A stretch of 64,000 bases of DNA, taken from Tubiluchus corallicola. Its lineage: Eukaryota; Priapulida; Priapulimorpha; Priapulimorphida; Tubiluchidae. Below are positions 60,971-64,000 of this stretch, one piece after another. The position numbers were made by a program, and so were the translations under genes. Location of the stretch: assembly GCA_030141605.1 (NCBI GenBank), contig JAQGDQ010000132.1:248001-312000 (forward strand), in the 5' to 3' direction. The notes under the pieces were generated by a model. It had not been told where the DNA came from, searched no databases, and saw nothing but the letters and a program-made list of their open reading frames with translations. Numbering within the stretch: position 1 is the first letter of the stretch; each line of letters begins with the position of its first letter.

Positions 60971-62734
60971 GTAGGTAACAGTTATAATGGGTCTCATGTA
61001 TTATTATCAGTTTGATTACACTGACATGATTTTCTGGGATAATTTCTAGAATTATGTCACGTTTCTCTAATTAAGGTATGAAAAAGACGTAATTACGATC
61101 ACATTTTTACAATAAACACATTTTTATACTTTTTACTTATTAAAGGAAAGGCCAATCTTTCTTTGAAGGTAAGCTTATTTCAATGTTCGGGAGACATGTA
61201 AGAATGATTTACTAATAAAAGCGCTATAAGCGCCTCGCGTAACTAGTAAAATGACTTTAAAGTTGCGATCTTTTCACGCTTAGGCGTTCCCATTTCAAAC
61301 GCCCATTTTCCACCAGTTGTGTGGCCGAGTGGTTTAGATTTCGGACTGCAACCACGCACCCTTGAGTTTGAGACTAGCGAGTGCCAACGCCAGGACATAT
61401 ACCCTACACGTTATTTGTTATTTGTGTGTTGCGTCCTTACCTGTTAGTGCCAATGTTGTCAGTTAAATGAGCGACGGTAAATAAATGTGGCCTTTGTCAT
61501 TCATCGACTGAAGAAAAACAGCGCACTGTCGATTTTCGTCAAAAGCGTAACAAGTTTTTACAAAGAATTAGATAGTTAATTCTGTGACACTTTTGCATGA
61601 ATGTTTGGTGAGCTGCAGAAATTCCAATTAGTTTTAAGTAGCGCGCGCTTACGGACAGTCACTATGCGCTTCGGTAAAAAAGTAATAGTAATCCGTAATC
61701 GGTAAAAGTAAAAGTCCCATCAGTTATGTCATAATTTTCAAGTGAATGGCAACTACCACTGAGCCTGAAAATTGCTACACAGTGGATGTATAAATTAGCT
61801 TTATGCTTTGTAAATAATTTTTGCAAATTTCTTTGTTATATATTTCTAAATTTGTGTGATAACAATAAAATAAATCAAACATAAACCCATAAATGCAAAA
61901 GGATGCGATTCATAGTGTTTTTTCTTAATGGGAATGAAGTCATGACTCGCTCATGACGTCTTCTTTACAAGCCCTGTTGATTTTTTTATTTCTGGCAAAA
62001 AGAAGCTGCAAGAATTAAAAAAAAACATGTTAAATGAAAATATTATAATGATTAAAGTAATAAAAACATGTTTATAGCTAGTTGTTAGCTTTTAAGTATA
62101 GCGTTTCCCGACATTCTATAGAGATTTTGTTAATATTTTTAATTTTAACACGATGTAATTGCAAATGGAAATTTAGTGTCTGTAGTACTCCAACTCAGAA
62201 CGTAGCCAATGCAGTCGGACCACTCACTGTAAAAGAAACATGCGGGTTTTAGTTAAATTATCGTTAAATAAAGTTTCGTCTTGGCAGCGACATTACCCAG
62301 AGTCTGGCGATGTCTTGGGACAAAGTTCGCTAGTAGTGGGTAGGAAGTTTCCTACCTCTGCTGGTGCAGTGGCTCACCTTAGAGCCATAACTTTGATAAT
62401 GACTCAGGTCCCGGTCTTGGCATGCGAACTGAACGGACCGGGTTGCTGTATGATGAATTCTGGCTTTCAGGATTCCGTGTGGTTTAAAAAATAGTTTATT
62501 GGTCTTTTATGTTGAAAATGTGCTGAAAATGTACTTAACCATAAATGTTTATTCCTGGCGGGGAAGTTTGACGTCACAAATTATAGCCAAATTAAAAACC
62601 TACAAGATTTTTATGCAATAAAGTTTAAAGAAAGATCATTTTTGTCATTTTTACACGATTCAATAAGTAGTTATTGCTTAACGATTATATTTCCAAAAAG
62701 CAAAGTACTATACTGTACCAGGGTACAAGATATA
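60971..62734. other. SLC6 intron 3 sequence
   Basis: After the donor at 60971 I find no block resembling SLC6 TM4 or later segments on the plus strand. Apart from a SINE at 61315 the stretch holds no feature I can support. The frame at 62240-62494 has no family. Confidence 0.5.
61315..61500 (+). repeat. tRNA-derived SINE (Leu/Ser-like head)
   Basis: A box TGGCCGAGTGG (61322-61332) and a B-box-like GAGTTTGAGAC (61364-61374) are followed by a unique body and a tail ending TTAAATGAGCGACGG, TAAATAAATG. Such heads and tails are usual for tRNA SINEs of marine invertebrates and fish. No acceptor pairing is seen. Confidence 0.6.
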
Positions 62735-64000
62735 TTTAGATATTTATTGGTGTCAAAATACACACAATACAAGAAAAAACAAGACATACATACAATTTCA
62801 ATTCTGAAATATAATGACACTATATACAAACAAAACAAATATTATTAAATCTTCCTGTTAGTTATATTAGTTATTTAAATGAAAAGTTTAAATGATTAGT
62901 ATTTGAAATAAATTGTCATTCGTTAGGCCTCATTTTCAATGATATGATATATATAGTATATTGTTCATCATGTCTTAAAAACGCTTTTTGAAGATAATCA
63001 ACAAATACCTTAATTACTTATAAATCATTACTTCCCATCAGGAATAAAAATTTATCAGCATCACTCACAGGAAAATTCTGGTATAATCACATTAATGTTC
63101 CTGTAAAAGCATTGTATTGTGAGCATTTTGTACAAAAGTGTAATTCGTCTTCGATTTCATTTCCAAAACAGTATGGGCATATACGATTCACAGCTGGGAT
63201 TTTTCTATGTTTAGCGTACCTCCCTCTTTCAATACGTAAAGTATGAGAGCTGATTCTCAGTTTTGTAAATTTTGTTATAGCATATCTGGAGTAATCAGAA
63301 AGTAAATAGTTTTCTAGTTGATAAAGTATTTTGAAGGTTCGATACGTTCGCAGTAGGATTTCTTCTTTCCAAAAAAGGGTATAATCAGTTTTTGTTTCTT
63401 CTTCTAATTTATTAAGTAGTTGCTTAGATGAAAACGTTGTCTGGTTAATCGAAACTTGTTCAAAGCCATATACACATAATATATACTATATATACACATA
63501 ACAAAAGTAGTCCAACTTAAATAGTTCTCAGCTAAGTTTCGGTTTTCGTTATAAGGTTGGAATACATAACTATCATAAAGTTGGCTAATAACATGTACCC
63601 AGTAGCGGATTATATCCTTAATTATTTTAATAAAAATTGGGAAACGGCTCAGTTCAGCCTTAGTCGCATATTTGCTTGATTTGTTATTGACATTCAAAAG
63701 AAATCTGCATAATTTTAATATTGGCCTCTTCGCTTGACACATTGTCAAATTTAGTTTGAATATGCGGGGAATTAGTTTTAATTTTAATAATGCTAGGTCT
63801 TCATACAGAAGCCCCTTATAGCATGTTAGGTTCTACAGCATGTTCAAGTAATTTGGTAATAGTAGGTGGGTTTGCGCAGTGTGAGATGTACTTTTTCATG
63901 CAGTAAAAAGCTTTTAAGCCTTTGTCTTCTAGTTTGGTACAGCTTTGCCTGAAAGCACCAGACGCAAAGAATTCGATCCCTAAGTATTTATCAGCGTATC
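62735..64000 (-). mobile_element. Degraded LINE, reverse-transcriptase C-terminal part and 3'UTR
   Basis: Three broken minus-strand frames follow in protein order. At 63820-64000 the text reads YADKYLGIEFFASGAF, the block just after the catalytic palm. At 63404-63748 it reads KAELSRFPIFIKIIKDIIRYW, the 'AELGR.PL.I.I.....KYW' block. At about 63120-63330 it reads RISSHTLRIERGRYAKHRKI, then CPYCFGNEIEDELHFCTKC, a C-terminal zinc-knuckle-like module. The 3'UTR runs to an AATAAA-bearing end near 62735. The element continues beyond the window. Stops and frameshifts show that it is inactive. It lies in SLC6 intron 3 on the opposite strand. Confidence 0.8.

Noticed and set aside
61141-61165. Micro-exon of SLC6 after exon 3
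   Set aside because: A weak acceptor and a GTAAGC donor flank it, but in the required phase it reaches a TGA at once and matches no SLC6 segment.
1-64000. Bacterial-type features: operons, Shine-Dalgarno sites, CRISPR arrays, insertion sequences
   Set aside because: The genes are spliced eukaryotic genes. The tandem arrays lack unique spacers and conserved direct repeats of CRISPR type.

Overview
This is a 64-kb window of an AT-rich, intron-rich animal nuclear genome. All recognisable genes have GT-AG introns of about 0.3 to 5.5 kb. The gene content is metazoan: UBE2M, eIF3m, cysteinyl-tRNA synthetase with the animal C-terminal extension, a SIKE/FGFR1OP2 STRIPAK subunit and a monoamine-type SLC6 transporter. 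The repeats are Tigger/pogo and hAT MITEs, degraded LINEs, tRNA-derived SINEs, minisatellites and a satellite block. An invertebrate is the simplest reading; I cannot fix the phylum. Exon models were built by hand from reading frame, splice sites and intron phase.

Layout: (1) 203-8241 (+), the 3' part of a gene I do not recognise, six chained exons encoding a His/Cys/Ser-rich protein, with two complete TA-flanked MITEs and a LINE tail inside one intron. (2) 8242-12819, intergenic and 3'UTR sequence. (3) 12820-18025 (-), UBE2M, complete in 5 exons (182 aa); intron 2 holds a hAT MITE and a LINE relic. (4) 20176-27972 (-), EIF3M, complete in 9 exons (376 aa). (5) 27973-28324, a 352-bp gap between divergent start codons. 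(6) 28325-41938 (+), CARS1, complete in 18 exons (754 aa) with a proposed GC-AG first intron. (7) 44353-48100 (-), SIKE/FGFR1OP2, 3 coding exons (234 aa). (8) 48101-54067, no gene, with a LINE relic and a 135-bp duplication. (9) 54068-60970 (+), the first three coding exons of an SLC6 monoamine-type transporter (TM1-TM3), whose 5.5-kb first intron carries a 44-bp satellite with higher-order structure, a 42-bp minisatellite and a 430-bp pentamer array. (10) about 62735-64000 (-), the 3' part of a degraded LINE that continues past the window.

Three genes (UBE2M, EIF3M, CARS1) are housekeeping genes of protein synthesis or protein turnover. The head-to-head EIF3M/CARS1 pair could share a promoter. 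I see no cluster acting as a novel system. The least explained items are the orphan gene at the left edge, a long inverted repeat with a hammerhead-like core, the ordered repeat arrays in SLC6 intron 1, and departures from consensus in the CARS1 active-site motifs.
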